A stretch of 64,000 bases of DNA, taken from Bosea vaviloviae. GTDB lineage: Bacteria > Pseudomonadota > Alphaproteobacteria > Rhizobiales > Beijerinckiaceae. Below, in pieces: positions 34,874 to 43,394 of this stretch; positions within the stretch are counted from its first letter, which is position 1, and every line of letters starts with the position of its first letter. The translations under genes were made by a program, and so were the position numbers. Where the stretch lies: positions 5,509,001 through 5,573,000 of the forward strand of contig NZ_CP017147.1 of NCBI RefSeq assembly GCF_001741865.1, written 5' to 3'. Below the pieces are notes generated by a model that was given only the letters and a program-made list of their open reading frames with translations, made no database searches and was not told the DNA's origin.

Positions 34874-34937
34874 GCAACCAAATGGTTGCAGGTTGGGGCG
34901 ACAATTGCTAATTAACGAGCAACCAGGAGGTTGCTCG
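34874..34937. promoter_or_regulatory. Two related palindromes upstream of the SRPBCC/ArsR genes
   Basis: GCAACC-AAAT-GGTTGC at 34874-34889 and CGAGCAACC-AGGA-GGTTGCTCG at 34916-34937. Both contain CAACC...GGTTG, consistent with an ArsR dimer site. The loop and right arm of the second hold the ribosome site AGGAGG (34925-34930) of the SRPBCC gene. Confidence 0.65.
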
Positions 34938-34939
34938 TG

Positions 34940-35431
34940 ATGTCAGATTGCATCGAAAAGAAGGTTCATCTCCGCGCACCGCTCGATCGCGTTTGGCAGG
35001 CCATCGCTGATTCCAGTCAGTTCGGCATCTGGTTCGGCGTCGTCTTCGACGGGCCGTTCGTGGCCGGCTCCCGGCTGGTCGGGCGGATCACGCCGACGCA
35101 GGTCGATCCCGAGGTCGCGGCGATGCAGAAGCCCTATGAAGGCAAGACCTTCACCTTCATCGTGGATCGCGTCGAGCCGATGCGGATGATCGCGTTCCGC
35201 TGGCACCCCTACGCAGTCGATTCAAATGTCGACTATGACAGCGAACCAATGACGCTTGTCACTTTCGATCTCGCAGAAGTCGCCGATGGCGTTCTGCTGA
35301 CGATCAGCGAGTCCGGCTTCGACGCCATCCCGCTGAGCCGCCGCGCCGAGGCCTTCACTGCCAACGATGGCGGCTGGACGAAGCAGGCTGAGCTGATCAA
35401 AAAATACCTTGTCGGCACGTCGGCATCGTAG
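34940..35431 (+). CDS. SRPBCC (AHSA1-like) domain protein
   Basis: 163 residues, a START-like fold: EKKVHLRAPLDRVWQAIAD opens the domain, WFGVVFDGPFVAGSRLVG follows, and the C-terminal helix DGGWTKQAELIKKYL closes it. Such proteins bind hydrophobic ligands and are usually encoded with an ArsR repressor, as here. ATG at 34940 was chosen because AGGAGG lies 9 bases upstream; GTG at 34937 is possible. The stop TAG is the first triplet of a family C repeat. Confidence 0.85.
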   Translation: MSDCIEKKVHLRAPLDRVWQAIADSSQFGIWFGVVFDGPFVAGSRLVGRITPTQVDPEVAAMQKPYEGKTFTFIVDRVEPMRMIAFRWHPYAVDSNVDYDSEPMTLVTFDLAEVADGVLLTISESGFDAIPLSRRAEAFTANDGGWTKQAELIKKYLVGTSAS

Positions 35432-35533
35432 AGCATTTTCGAGCGAAGTGGACACCGGTTCGCGTGAAGACAATGCAATAGAACAAGGAGATAGAGCATT
35501 TCCGCGATTCGGAGAAACGCGGAAATGCTCTAG
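35429..35533. repeat. Family C repeat copy 2, between SRPBCC and ArsR genes
   Basis: TAGAGCATTTTCGAGCGAAG at the left, GGACACCGGTTCGCGTGAAG in the middle, GCGGAAATGCTCTAG at the right. It provides the stop codon of the upstream gene and separates it from its regulator. Confidence 0.8.
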
Positions 35534-35556
35534 CCCGCGATCGCAGGAAACCGATT

Positions 35557-35907
35557 ATGTCGATCGCCGATCAGGCCGCAGGCCATGCCGGCCGTAATGC
35601 TCTCGTCTTTGCCGCTTTGGGAGACCCGACGCGGCTGGGCATTATCATGCGGCTGGGCGCCCGCGGGCCGCTTTCGACCATGAGCCTGACCTCCGCGACG
35701 CAGCTTTCGCGCCAGGCCATCGCAAAACACCTTCGCGCGCTGGAGGATGCGGATCTGGTGCACGGCAAGCGCGGTGGGCGCGACAAGGTCTGGGAACTGC
35801 GGACCGAGCGTCTGGAGGATGTCGGCGCCTATCTCGCCCAGATCTCGGCGCAGTGGGATCGGGCTCTGGGGCGTCTGCGCGATTTCGTCGAGCTTGAGCG
35901 GCCTTAA
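35557..35907 (+). CDS. ArsR-family transcriptional regulator
   Basis: 116 residues, a winged helix-turn-helix: FAALGDPTRLGIIMRLG opens the domain and TQLSRQAIAKHLRALEDADL is the recognition helix region. No Cys-based metal site (CxC) is seen, so it is not a metal sensor of the classical type; it belongs to the non-metal subgroup paired with SRPBCC proteins. Its likely sites are the two palindromes at 34874-34937. It ends with a four-base convergent overlap with the amidase gene. Confidence 0.88.
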   Translation: MSIADQAAGHAGRNALVFAALGDPTRLGIIMRLGARGPLSTMSLTSATQLSRQAIAKHLRALEDADLVHGKRGGRDKVWELRTERLEDVGAYLAQISAQWDRALGRLRDFVELERP

Positions 35908-37301
35908 GCGAGCATCGCCGGCGCCTTCGCCTCGCACACCCCAGCCCGCTGCAACGCATGAGCCGCGCGCAGGCACACATCCTCGCGCCAGGGCGCAGCG
36001 ATCACCTGCACGCCGATCGGTAAACCCGCGCCGAACACCGGCACGGCCGCGACGGGCAGGCCGATGCAGGAGATCGGCTGGGTGAACAGGCCGAGATTGG
36101 GCCGCAGCGGCACGGTCTCACCACGCAGGCTCAGCGTCTTCTGGCCGATTTCCGGCGCCGGACAAGGCGTCACTGGGGCAATGATCAGGTCGATATCGGC
36201 GAAGACCCGCATCATCTCGTCATGGAACCAGCGCCGCGCCGCTTGCGCCTGGATGTACCAGGCTGCCGGCTGCATTGCGCCGGCGAGGAAGCGGTCACGC
36301 GTCTCGGGATCGAAATCATCGGCCCGCGCCCGCAAGCGCCCGAGATGGAAGGCGGCGCTCTCGGCATTGGTGATCAGGAAGGCCGCGGCGCGGGCGATGC
36401 CCGCCCCCTCCAGCACCAGATTCCGCGTCGCGCCAAGAGCCACGGCGACCGCCTTCACCGCCGCATCGGCCTCCGGCATGCCGTCGGTCGCAAAATACCC
36501 GCCGGCCACCGCGATGCGTAAGCCCGAGACGCCATGCGCCAACGCCGGCAGCACCGGTTCGATCGCCCGTTGCGCGCAGGCCGGGTCATGCGCATCGCCT
36601 CCCTGCATCGCGTCATAGGCCATGGCGAGATCGGTCACGTCGCGGGCGAAGGGGCCGAGATGATCGAGCGAGTCGCAGAACGGAAAGCTGCGCGTGCGCG
36701 GCAGGCGGCCATAGGTCGGCTTCAGCCCGAAGACACCGCAGAGCGAACTCGGCACGCGGATCGAGCCATTGGTGTCCGAACCCAGCGATAGCGGAGCGAG
36801 CCCCGCCGCCGTTGCGGAACCGGAGCCTGAGGACGAGCCGCCAGCCATGCGCGCAAGATCATGCGGATTGCGGCAAGCGCCGTCATGGGCATTCTCGCCG
36901 GTGAAGTCATAGGCATATTCGCCCATGTTGAGCCCGCCCACGAGCACCGCGCCGGCCGCGCTCAACCGCTCGACCAGTGCGGCGTCGCGCGGCGCCGGCG
37001 CGCGCTCGCGATTGACTTTCGAGCCGGCCCGCGTCGGCAGGCCCTCGATGTCGAAGAGATTCTTGGCAGCGAAGGGCACGCCCGCCAAAGGCCCGAGCGT
37101 CTGGCCCGCAATCCGCGCCGCATCAATCCCCCGCGCCTGCGCCAAAGCCCGCTCAGTGGTGACGTCGGTAAATGCGTTGACCTGCGGATTGATCCTCGCG
37201 ATCCGGTCGAGGAAGCCGGTGATGACGGCCTCGGCCGAGACCGCGCCCTCCCTGATCTGCGCCGCGATCAGATGCGCCGGCGTGAAGGCATCGAAACTCA
37301 C
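35904..37301 (-). CDS. atzE: 1-carboxybiuret hydrolase catalytic subunit AtzE
   Basis: 465-residue amidase-signature enzyme. The catalytic triad Lys80 (GVPFAAKNLFD), cis-Ser156 (GGSSSGSGSA) and nucleophile Ser180 (LGSDTNGSIRVP) is intact. AtzE, with the small partner AtzG, hydrolyses 1-carboxybiuret on the route from cyanuric acid to ammonia and CO2. The immediate upstream gene (four-base ATGA overlap) encodes AtzG, and biuH, atzF and atzH are nearby, which makes this call much firmer than for an isolated amidase. Its own start at 37301 overlaps the atzG stop. Substrate in this organism is inferred from context. Confidence 0.88.
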   Translation of the reverse strand: MSFDAFTPAHLIAAQIREGAVSAEAVITGFLDRIARINPQVNAFTDVTTERALAQARGIDAARIAGQTLGPLAGVPFAAKNLFDIEGLPTRAGSKVNRERAPAPRDAALVERLSAAGAVLVGGLNMGEYAYDFTGENAHDGACRNPHDLARMAGGSSSGSGSATAAGLAPLSLGSDTNGSIRVPSSLCGVFGLKPTYGRLPRTRSFPFCDSLDHLGPFARDVTDLAMAYDAMQGGDAHDPACAQRAIEPVLPALAHGVSGLRIAVAGGYFATDGMPEADAAVKAVAVALGATRNLVLEGAGIARAAAFLITNAESAAFHLGRLRARADDFDPETRDRFLAGAMQPAAWYIQAQAARRWFHDEMMRVFADIDLIIAPVTPCPAPEIGQKTLSLRGETVPLRPNLGLFTQPISCIGLPVAAVPVFGAGLPIGVQVIAAPWREDVCLRAAHALQRAGVCEAKAPAMLA

Positions 37302-37522
37302 GCAGGGTCTCCATCGCTGGTCCGCCCCGGCCGGAACACGGGCGCGAGCTCGAAGGAGGCATCGTCGAGCGGCGCGGCGCGCAGGATCTCCGACATCAGA
37401 TGCGCGACACCAAGGAACTGCAGCACGCCGGGGCGCTGCTCCTCCGTGATCGTCAGGCCCAGCACTGGGGCCATCGCGTCGAGATGGCGCGCAGCGTCGA
37501 AGGCAGGTTTCGTCTCGCTCAT
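37298..37522 (-). CDS. atzG: 1-carboxybiuret hydrolase small subunit AtzG
   Basis: 74-residue protein of the AtzG/DUF4089 group, a GatC-like subunit that stabilises AtzE. The helix LDAMAPVLGLTITEEQRPGVLQ-type region (residues 13-34) and the ending LDDASFELAPVFRPG match the family, in which an N-terminal helical part wraps the amidase and the C-terminal PVF motif is conserved. It overlaps both the permease stop (37519) and the atzE start (37301) by four bases, so translation of the three is coupled. Confidence 0.87.
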   Translation of the reverse strand: MSETKPAFDAARHLDAMAPVLGLTITEEQRPGVLQFLGVAHLMSEILRAAPLDDASFELAPVFRPGRTSDGDPA

Positions 37523-39129
37523 TCCGCCGGTTCCAATACGCCCTGCGGCTCGGAGATCATCGGCTTGGGCGCCTCGGCCGCTACGAGTGAGCGCGAGCAG
37601 AGATAGAGGAAGCCCGCCACCATCGCATAAGCGAGGCTGATCGAGGGTGTGACGCCAAGCCCCTTGCCGATGCCGATCGCCTCGCCATGCATCAAACCGA
37701 AATAAGTCAGGATGGCGCCTGCTGCCGCGAACGCCGCCGCGTGCAAAAACTGCTTCTCGATGACGAAGACGGCGATGGCGCCGAGCACGAGGCCCGACAG
37801 GATCGCGCCGCCACCCATCAGTTCGAGCCCGTGATAGAGCACGCCCATATTCGCCATCTTGTCGATACCGACTGCCGCCGCATTGGTGCCGGCGGCCCCA
37901 AGCGCCCCGTCGATCAGCACCTTGGCCCAGGCAGCGAGATGCGGCGTCAGCGCCAGCACGATCGCCGGCGCATGGCTCACCGGCGTGGTCTGGAAGGCCT
38001 GCGCGCCGATCAGCATACCGATATAGAGCAGGATCGGCGAGATCGCGACGATCGGGATAAGCGCCAGCAAGAGCGCGATGACCCCGAACCAGCACAGCAC
38101 GACGACGATCAGTCCGGTCGCGGCGGAATAGCCGATGCGCCCACCCATCGCCTTCCAGCCGGGATGGCCGATATAGACCGCGTTGATGAAGGGGTTGCCC
38201 ATCAGGCAGCCGATCAGGCTGACGACGCCGTCGGCCGTCAGCACCCGCGTCGTCGGGTAATGGTCGCCGGCAGCCTCCGCGCTCTCGACATTGTCCATCG
38301 CCTCGACGAGATCGTAGATGCCGAAGGGGATCGCGGTGACGAGGATGATGCCGAGATAGTTGAAGCCCGAGAAGACATGGTCGAAAGCCGGCAGCGGCAG
38401 CGAGAAGCCGAAGGTCGAGAACGCCGCACCGAGCTTGGCGAGGCTGAGGCCACCGACATCGAGCCCCAGCAGCGCCGAGCCCCAGGCAATGACCATGCCG
38501 AAGGCGATGGCGACAAGCCCTGCCGGAATGCCCTTGGGATAGCGCACGCCGCCAAACCAGCTCACCAGGATGATAGCGAGGCAGACGAGCCCAATCGCCG
38601 GCGTCAGGAAGATCTCCAGCGCCGGACGCATCGAGATGAAAGCGATCGAGACGCCGGCCAGCGTGCCGAGCAGCGCCGCGCGCGGCGTGATCTTGCGGAT
38701 ATGGGGCGCGATGAAGCCGCCGATCATCAGGATGAAGCTCTGGAAGAAGACCCAGACGAGCCCCGCCTCCCAGCCCTTGACCGGATCGCCGGTCATCGAG
38801 GCGATCGGCAGCATGATCACGAAGGTGACGACGAACATATGCGGCACGCTGATGCCCGAGGGCAGCGCGCAGACATCGTCGCGGCCGGTCTCCTTCGCCA
38901 GCTTGTAAGCGAGCCAGGCATAATAGCCGGTCGAGAGGGCCATCATCAGCCCAAGCGCCGGCAGGATGCGCCCGAAGACGATCTCGCTCGGCATCTTCAG
39001 CACGAATTGCAGCAGGCCGGTCAACACCAGCAGGTTGACCAGGATATTGGTGCCGAAGCCGAACAGGGCGTTCCAGTCGCCCGGCGTCCAGAGTTTCGGT
39101 GAGGTCGTCGCCGCGGTCGCCGTCGCCAT
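37519..39129 (-). CDS. NCS2-like (nucleobase-type) permease
   Basis: 536-residue membrane protein, about 13 helices, of the NCS2/AzgA-related permease group. Visible: NILVNLLVLTGLLQFVL at the first helix, FVVTFVIMLPIASMTGDP, IPFGIYDLVEAMDNVESAEA (the NCS2-type conserved acid-rich segment) and LIGCLMGNPFINAVYIGHPG. It is encoded between biuH and atzG with coupled translation, so it probably imports a substrate of the pathway, such as biuret, cyanurate or a related ring compound; the actual solute cannot be read from sequence. Confidence 0.83.
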   Translation of the reverse strand: MATATAATTSPKLWTPGDWNALFGFGTNILVNLLVLTGLLQFVLKMPSEIVFGRILPALGLMMALSTGYYAWLAYKLAKETGRDDVCALPSGISVPHMFVVTFVIMLPIASMTGDPVKGWEAGLVWVFFQSFILMIGGFIAPHIRKITPRAALLGTLAGVSIAFISMRPALEIFLTPAIGLVCLAIILVSWFGGVRYPKGIPAGLVAIAFGMVIAWGSALLGLDVGGLSLAKLGAAFSTFGFSLPLPAFDHVFSGFNYLGIILVTAIPFGIYDLVEAMDNVESAEAAGDHYPTTRVLTADGVVSLIGCLMGNPFINAVYIGHPGWKAMGGRIGYSAATGLIVVVLCWFGVIALLLALIPIVAISPILLYIGMLIGAQAFQTTPVSHAPAIVLALTPHLAAWAKVLIDGALGAAGTNAAAVGIDKMANMGVLYHGLELMGGGAILSGLVLGAIAVFVIEKQFLHAAAFAAAGAILTYFGLMHGEAIGIGKGLGVTPSISLAYAMVAGFLYLCSRSLVAAEAPKPMISEPQGVLEPAE

Positions 39130-39149
39130 AGCCCCCTCCTGTGTTGTGC

Positions 39150-39836
39150 TCAGGCAGCGCGCCTGGCAGCGCTGAGCGCTGCCAGCACCTCGCCTGTCGT
39201 GGAAACCCAGCCGAAAATCCCGCCCTGGGCCGCAATCATGCGCAGGCCCACCTCATGGAACTCCGGGAAATAGGAGGCGCAGGCGTCGCCGAGCACGAGG
39301 CAGCGATAGCCCCGGTCATTCGCCTCGCGCACCGTGGTGTGGACGCAGACCTCAGTCGTCACGCCGGTGACGAGCAGCGTCTCGATGCCGCGATTGCGCA
39401 GCATGAGGTCGAGATCGGTCTGGTAGAAGGCGCCCTTGCCGGGCTTGTCGATCACCGGTTCCTCGGCCAGGGGCGCGAGCGCCGGAACGATGTCATGGCC
39501 GGCCTCGCCCCGGATCAGGATGCGCCCCATCGGGCCTGCCGCGCCGATGCGCTTCTTCGGATCGCCGCGCAAAACCTTGGCTGGCGGCGCGTCCGAGAGA
39601 TCCGGCCTGTGGCCCTCGCGGGTATGGATCACCAGCATGCGGGCTTCGCGCGCGCCGGCCAGGATAGCCTGGCAAGGTGCGACCGCAGCGACGAGCAGCG
39701 AGACGTCGTTGCCGAGCGCTGCCCCAAACCCACCCGGCTCCAGGAAATCGCGCTGCATGTCGATGATCACGAGCGCAGTGCGCGCGAAATCGACGCTGAG
39801 CGGAAAAGGCTGGGCTGGAATCTCGGACCGGCTCAC
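39150..39836 (-). CDS. biuH: Biuret amidohydrolase (isochorismatase family)
   Basis: 228 residues. BiuH hydrolyses biuret to allophanate and ammonia. The cysteine-hydrolase triad is present: Asp26 (VIIDMQRDF), Lys131 ([10 protein letters not shown]) and Cys164 ([18 protein letters not shown]), with spacing equal to the Rhizobium leguminosarum enzyme. It is the first gene of a minus-strand operon with the permease, atzG and atzE, 20 bases before the permease start. A ureidoacrylate hydrolase (RutB) is the main alternative in this family; the Atz neighbours favour BiuH. Confidence 0.85.
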   Translation of the reverse strand: MSRSEIPAQPFPLSVDFARTALVIIDMQRDFLEPGGFGAALGNDVSLLVAAVAPCQAILAGAREARMLVIHTREGHRPDLSDAPPAKVLRGDPKKRIGAAGPMGRILIRGEAGHDIVPALAPLAEEPVIDKPGKGAFYQTDLDLMLRNRGIETLLVTGVTTEVCVHTTVREANDRGYRCLVLGDACASYFPEFHEVGLRMIAAQGGIFGWVSTTGEVLAALSAARRAA

Positions 39837-40035
39837 CGAAAACGCTCCCGACTGGCGAACGGAACGGGCTTTGCAAGGGCTATGCCTGAAAGCGATCGAG
39901 CCTGGCCGACCGGGCCTCCACCGAGAGGGATAAACGTAAGATTATGGAATCACATGGAAATCAGAACGGCCATTTCACTGGGACCGAAATTCTCTCCTGA
40001 CGCCGAGGCAGGCGCCGGAGCGACCTATCGCGACC

Positions 40036-40056
40036 ATGCATAATCTTTGTATGCAT
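40036..40056. promoter_or_regulatory. Palindromic operator in the biuH-atzF intergenic region
   Basis: ATGCATA (40036-40042), 7-base spacer ending TTTG, TATGCAT (40050-40056), a perfect dyad. It contains TTGTATGCAT, close to FCD/GntR half-sites. A very similar dyad lies at 49332-49347. Probable site for the GntR regulator at 42013. Confidence 0.6.
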
Positions 40057-40104
40057 TGAACTGACGAATGCCTGTTTTGTAGCCTTTCACCGAGAGACCT
40101 TGCC

Positions 40105-41976
40105 GTGCCGACACTGAGCGCCCTCCTCGCCGACCATCTCGACGGCCGCGTCACGATCGCCGGGACGATCGCCGCCAGCTATGCGCGCCACCGCGCCCAT
40201 GGCGACGCGGCCATCTTCATCAGCTTGCGGCCTGAGGCCGAGGTTCTGAGCGAGGCGCAGCGCCTCCAGGCTGAGGGTCCGCGCGGCCGCAAGCTCTGGG
40301 GCGTGCCGGTTGCGGTGAAGGACAATATCGACGTCGCCGGCTTGGCCACTACGGCCGCCTGCCCGGCCTTCGCCTATACGCCGGTCGAGGACGCCAGCGC
40401 CGTGGCACGGCTGCGCGCGCAGGGCGCGATCATCATCGGCAAGACCAATCTCGACCAGTTCGCCACCGGGCTGAACGGCACACGCTCGCCCTATGGCGTA
40501 CCGCGCAATGCCCTGCGCGCCGATCTGGTTCCCGGCGGCTCCAGCTCGGGTTCGGCAAGCGCGGTCGCGGCCGGCATCGTCCCGGTTGCGCTTGGCACGG
40601 ACACGGCGGGCTCGGGCCGCGTGCCAGCCGGCCTGCAGAACCTCGTCGGCCTGAAGCCGAGCCTCGGCCTCGTGCCCACATTCGGCGTCGTGCCCGCCTG
40701 CCGCACGCTCGATTGCGTCTCCGTCTTCGCCTTGACGACCGACGACGCCTTCGCTGTGCTGGAGGTGATCGCGGGGCGCGATATCTCCGATCCCTTTTCC
40801 CGCCCTGTCCCTCTCGGCCAGCCGGGCGCGATCCCGCCGCAGTTCAAGCTCGGCATTCCAGGGGCTGCCGATCTCGATTTCGACGGCGATGCCGAGGCGG
40901 CGCAAAGCTTCGCGCTGGCAGTCGAACGTGCCCGCTCGCTCGGCGCGGTGATCGTGCCGCTCGACATGACGCCGTGCTACGATACCGCCCGCCTGCTCTA
41001 TGACGGCCCCTGGGTGGCGGAACGCTTTCTCGCCATCCGCGACCTGCTGGCGCGCGACCCCGAGGCGATCCTGCCAGTGATCCGGCAGGTCATCGCCGGC
41101 AAACCCCTGCCGGACGCAGCCGATGCCTTCGCCGCGCGCTACAAGCTGGCCGAACTCGCGCTTGCTGCGAAGGCGGCCCTGAACGGCATCGATGCGATGA
41201 TGGTGCCGACAGCACCACGCCCGGTCACGCTGGCGCAGATGGCGGCAGACCCCATCGGCCAGAACTCCATGCTCGGCCGCTACACCAATTTCGTGAACCT
41301 GCTCGACATGTGCGCGCTCGCCGTGCCCGTGAGCCTGACCGAAGGCGGCACGGCAGCGGGCGTCACCTTCATCGCGCCAAGCGGCCATGACGCGGCGCTG
41401 GCCGGCCTCGGCCGCGCCTTCCATGCCGCATCCGGCTTGACCCTGGGCGCAACGGGCACAAATGCGCCGGCGCTGGCGGCGCGGCCCATCGCCCCTGCTC
41501 CCGGCACGATCGAGATCGCCGTCGTCGGCGCGCATCTCTCCGGCATGCCGTTGAACGGCGAATTGACCGGGCTCGGAGCGAGCTTCCTGCGCGCGACGAC
41601 GACCACGGCCGATTACCGCCTCTTCGCCCTCCCCGGCGGGCCGCCGGCCCGGCCCGGCCTGGTGCGCGTCGCGCCCGGTCAAGGCGCGACGGTCGCGCTC
41701 GAAGTCTGGGCGCTGCCTGCTGAAGGTTTTGGCCGCTTCGTCGCCGGCATCCCCTCCCCACTCGGCATCGGCACACTCGCCTTGGCGGATGGCACGCGGG
41801 TCAAGGGCTTCCTCTGCGAGACCATCGCCACGGAAGGCGCGCGCGACGTCACGGAATATGGCGGCTGGCGGGCTTTCACGGCGGCGCAAGCGAGCGCGGT
41901 GCCTGCGCCGAGCTTCGGCGAACTCCTGGCTACTTTCCCGGGGAAGTCTAGCGACATCCCGCCGCGGCAGAGATAG
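40105..41976 (+). CDS. atzF: Allophanate hydrolase
   Basis: 623-residue two-domain enzyme that converts allophanate to ammonia and CO2. The N-terminal amidase domain has Lys72 (GVPVAVKDNID), cis-Ser146 (LVPGGSSSGSAS) and nucleophile Ser170 (GTDTAGSGRVPAG). The C-terminal domain from about residue 465 (IEIAVVGAHLSGMPLNGEL) is the extra domain found in AtzF and in the allophanate-hydrolase half of urea amidolyase; no biotin carboxylase is nearby, so this is AtzF rather than urea amidolyase. The start is GTG at 40105. It is divergent from biuH and convergent with the GntR gene. Confidence 0.92.
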   Translation: MPTLSALLADHLDGRVTIAGTIAASYARHRAHGDAAIFISLRPEAEVLSEAQRLQAEGPRGRKLWGVPVAVKDNIDVAGLATTAACPAFAYTPVEDASAVARLRAQGAIIIGKTNLDQFATGLNGTRSPYGVPRNALRADLVPGGSSSGSASAVAAGIVPVALGTDTAGSGRVPAGLQNLVGLKPSLGLVPTFGVVPACRTLDCVSVFALTTDDAFAVLEVIAGRDISDPFSRPVPLGQPGAIPPQFKLGIPGAADLDFDGDAEAAQSFALAVERARSLGAVIVPLDMTPCYDTARLLYDGPWVAERFLAIRDLLARDPEAILPVIRQVIAGKPLPDAADAFAARYKLAELALAAKAALNGIDAMMVPTAPRPVTLAQMAADPIGQNSMLGRYTNFVNLLDMCALAVPVSLTEGGTAAGVTFIAPSGHDAALAGLGRAFHAASGLTLGATGTNAPALAARPIAPAPGTIEIAVVGAHLSGMPLNGELTGLGASFLRATTTTADYRLFALPGGPPARPGLVRVAPGQGATVALEVWALPAEGFGRFVAGIPSPLGIGTLALADGTRVKGFLCETIATEGARDVTEYGGWRAFTAAQASAVPAPSFGELLATFPGKSSDIPPRQR

Positions 41977-42012
41977 ATCGCGACCTGCCGGTTCGACTTG
42001 GCGGGACCATCC

Positions 42013-42693
42013 TCACCGCGCCTCGGCATAGCTGCTGAAGGCATCGCGCACGATGCCGATATGGGCGCGCATTGCTTCGCTCGCCCCCGCTTGGTCACCG
42101 CGCAAGATCGCCTGCACGATCGTGTCGTGCTCCTGGTAGGAGCCACCCAACCGCCCCGTGGCGCGGAACTGCGCCCGGCGAAACGGCGCGACGCGCGCCC
42201 GCGTCATCAAGGTGAGTTCGGCGAGATAGCCATTATGCGTGCCGGCATAGATCGCGGCGTGGAAAGCCTCGTTCGTCTCGTGATAGCGCGCCGGGTCGCC
42301 CTCATGGACGAGCGTGCGCAAGGCCTGGTGCAGCGCCTCGAGCCCGCGCCGCTCCGGCACCGTCATGTTGCGGGCAGCAAGCCCGGCGCAGAGCCCTTCA
42401 AGCTCCGCCATAACCTCGAACATGTCATGGAGCTGGCTCGGCGTCGGCAGCGCCACGACCGCGCCGCGATGCGGCCTGACGCTGACCAGCCCCGAGCTTG
42501 AGAGCTGGCGGATCGCCTCGCGAACCGGCGTGCGCGAGACGCCGAAGCGCGCGGCGAGCTCCTGCTCGTCGAGTGGCGTGCCCGGCTCGAGCGCGCCCGA
42601 AACGATCTCGTCGGCGATCTGAAGCCGCAAGCTTTCCGTGCGCGTGGGGGCTGCGGGCTTAAGTCCAACGGCGGCGGCGCGGCGAGGCGGCAT
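42013..42693 (-). CDS. GntR/FCD-family transcriptional regulator
   Basis: 226 residues. N-terminal winged HTH of the FadR type (LDEQELAARFGVSRTPVREA) and C-terminal FCD effector domain with the metal/ligand-site pattern (YHETNEAFHAAIY, HDTIVQAILRGD). It is encoded downstream of atzH on the same strand and faces atzF, so it probably governs the biuret and ABC operons; the dyads at 40036 and 49332 are the candidate sites. Effector unknown. Confidence 0.88.
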   Translation of the reverse strand: MPPRRAAAVGLKPAAPTRTESLRLQIADEIVSGALEPGTPLDEQELAARFGVSRTPVREAIRQLSSSGLVSVRPHRGAVVALPTPSQLHDMFEVMAELEGLCAGLAARNMTVPERRGLEALHQALRTLVHEGDPARYHETNEAFHAAIYAGTHNGYLAELTLMTRARVAPFRRAQFRATGRLGGSYQEHDTIVQAILRGDQAGASEAMRAHIGIVRDAFSSYAEAR

Positions 42694-42734
42694 GGATCAG
42701 GACCAAGGATTCAGCGGAAGCGCGAGCATCTGCT

Positions 42735-42858
42735 TAAAGCGTTTTCGAGCGAAATGGACACTGGTTCGCGTGAAGAAACGGGTTCGCGTGAAGAAAACGC
42801 CATAGAACAAAAAAGCTGGAGCGGTTGAACGATCCAATTGGACCGGAAACGGGTCTAG
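42735..42858. repeat. Family C repeat copy 3, with internal duplication
   Basis: Shares AGCGTTTTCGAGCGAAATGG and GGTTCGCGTGAAGAAA with other copies; the segment GGTTCGCGTGAAGAAACG occurs twice in tandem. It ends CGGGTCTAG. It lies between gntR and atzH. Confidence 0.75.
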
Positions 42859-42899
42859 CAGGCCGGCACAACAGGGTCATGGCGCCGCGCAACCGGGCG

Positions 42900-43280
42900 T
42901 CATTCCGCGATCACGCTGACATGGGCGCTGACGACCCGCCAGCCTTCCGGGAACTTGACCCAGGTCTGGCTTTGCCGCCCGATCTTGCCGACCATGCTGT
43001 CGCGCCGGAACAGCGTGTTGGCCGTGGCCATGGCATCGCCGTAAGCGGTGATGACGGTGCGCTCGATCGTGCGCATCACCCCGACCGGCGAGCGCGCCGC
43101 ACGGAAGGCCGCGATCTCGGCATAGCCGTAGAGATTTTCGCCGACCCCGTAGCGCAATGTCTGCGGGCTGTCCTTGAACAGCGCATCCAGCGTCGTGACG
43201 TCATTGGTCGTCAGCGCTCTCTCATAGGCGGCAAAAGCGGCCTCGACTTCGGCAAGCACGGCGGGGTCGTTGATCTTCAT
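42900..43280 (-). CDS. atzH: AtzH family (DUF3225) protein
   Basis: 126 residues, an NTF2-like fold of the DUF3225 family. AtzH has been described as a decarboxylase acting between AtzE and AtzF (1,3-dicarboxyurea to allophanate). Visible: [19 protein letters not shown] at the start, [20 protein letters not shown], and the end [20 protein letters not shown]. It is encoded away from atzE/atzG, behind the ABC ATPase and before gntR, so it connects the transporter to the biuret pathway. The family call is good; the reaction is from literature on the Pseudomonas and rhizobial proteins and not tested here. Confidence 0.85.
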   Translation of the reverse strand: MKINDPAVLAEVEAAFAAYERALTTNDVTTLDALFKDSPQTLRYGVGENLYGYAEIAAFRAARSPVGVMRTIERTVITAYGDAMATANTLFRRDSMVGKIGRQSQTWVKFPEGWRVVSAHVSVIAE

Positions 43281-43308
43281 TCCTGTATCGTCCTTGTTTC
43301 CCCCTCCC

Positions 43309-43383
43309 CGTCATTGCGAGCGTAGCGAAGCAATCCAGCGTCTCGCGCTGCCTCTGGATTGCTTCGCTACGCTCGCAATGACG
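43309..43383. repeat. REP-like palindrome between the ABC ATPase and atzH
   Basis: CGTCATTGCGAGCGTAGCGA...TCGCTACGCTCGCAATGACG, an almost perfect dyad of about 30 bases per arm. It could act as a weak transcriptional stop or RNA stabiliser inside the operon. Confidence 0.85.
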
Positions 43384-43394
43384 ACGAGATGCCC

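Noticed and set aside
37687..39102. 471-codon + strand frame opposite the NCS2 permease
   Set aside because: Highly charged, repetitive composition typical of the strand opposite a membrane protein gene; no start signal.
39150..39836. RutB (ureidoacrylate hydrolase) as an identity for the isochorismatase-family gene
   Set aside because: No other rut genes present; neighbours are atzE/atzG/atzF, so biuret hydrolase fits better.
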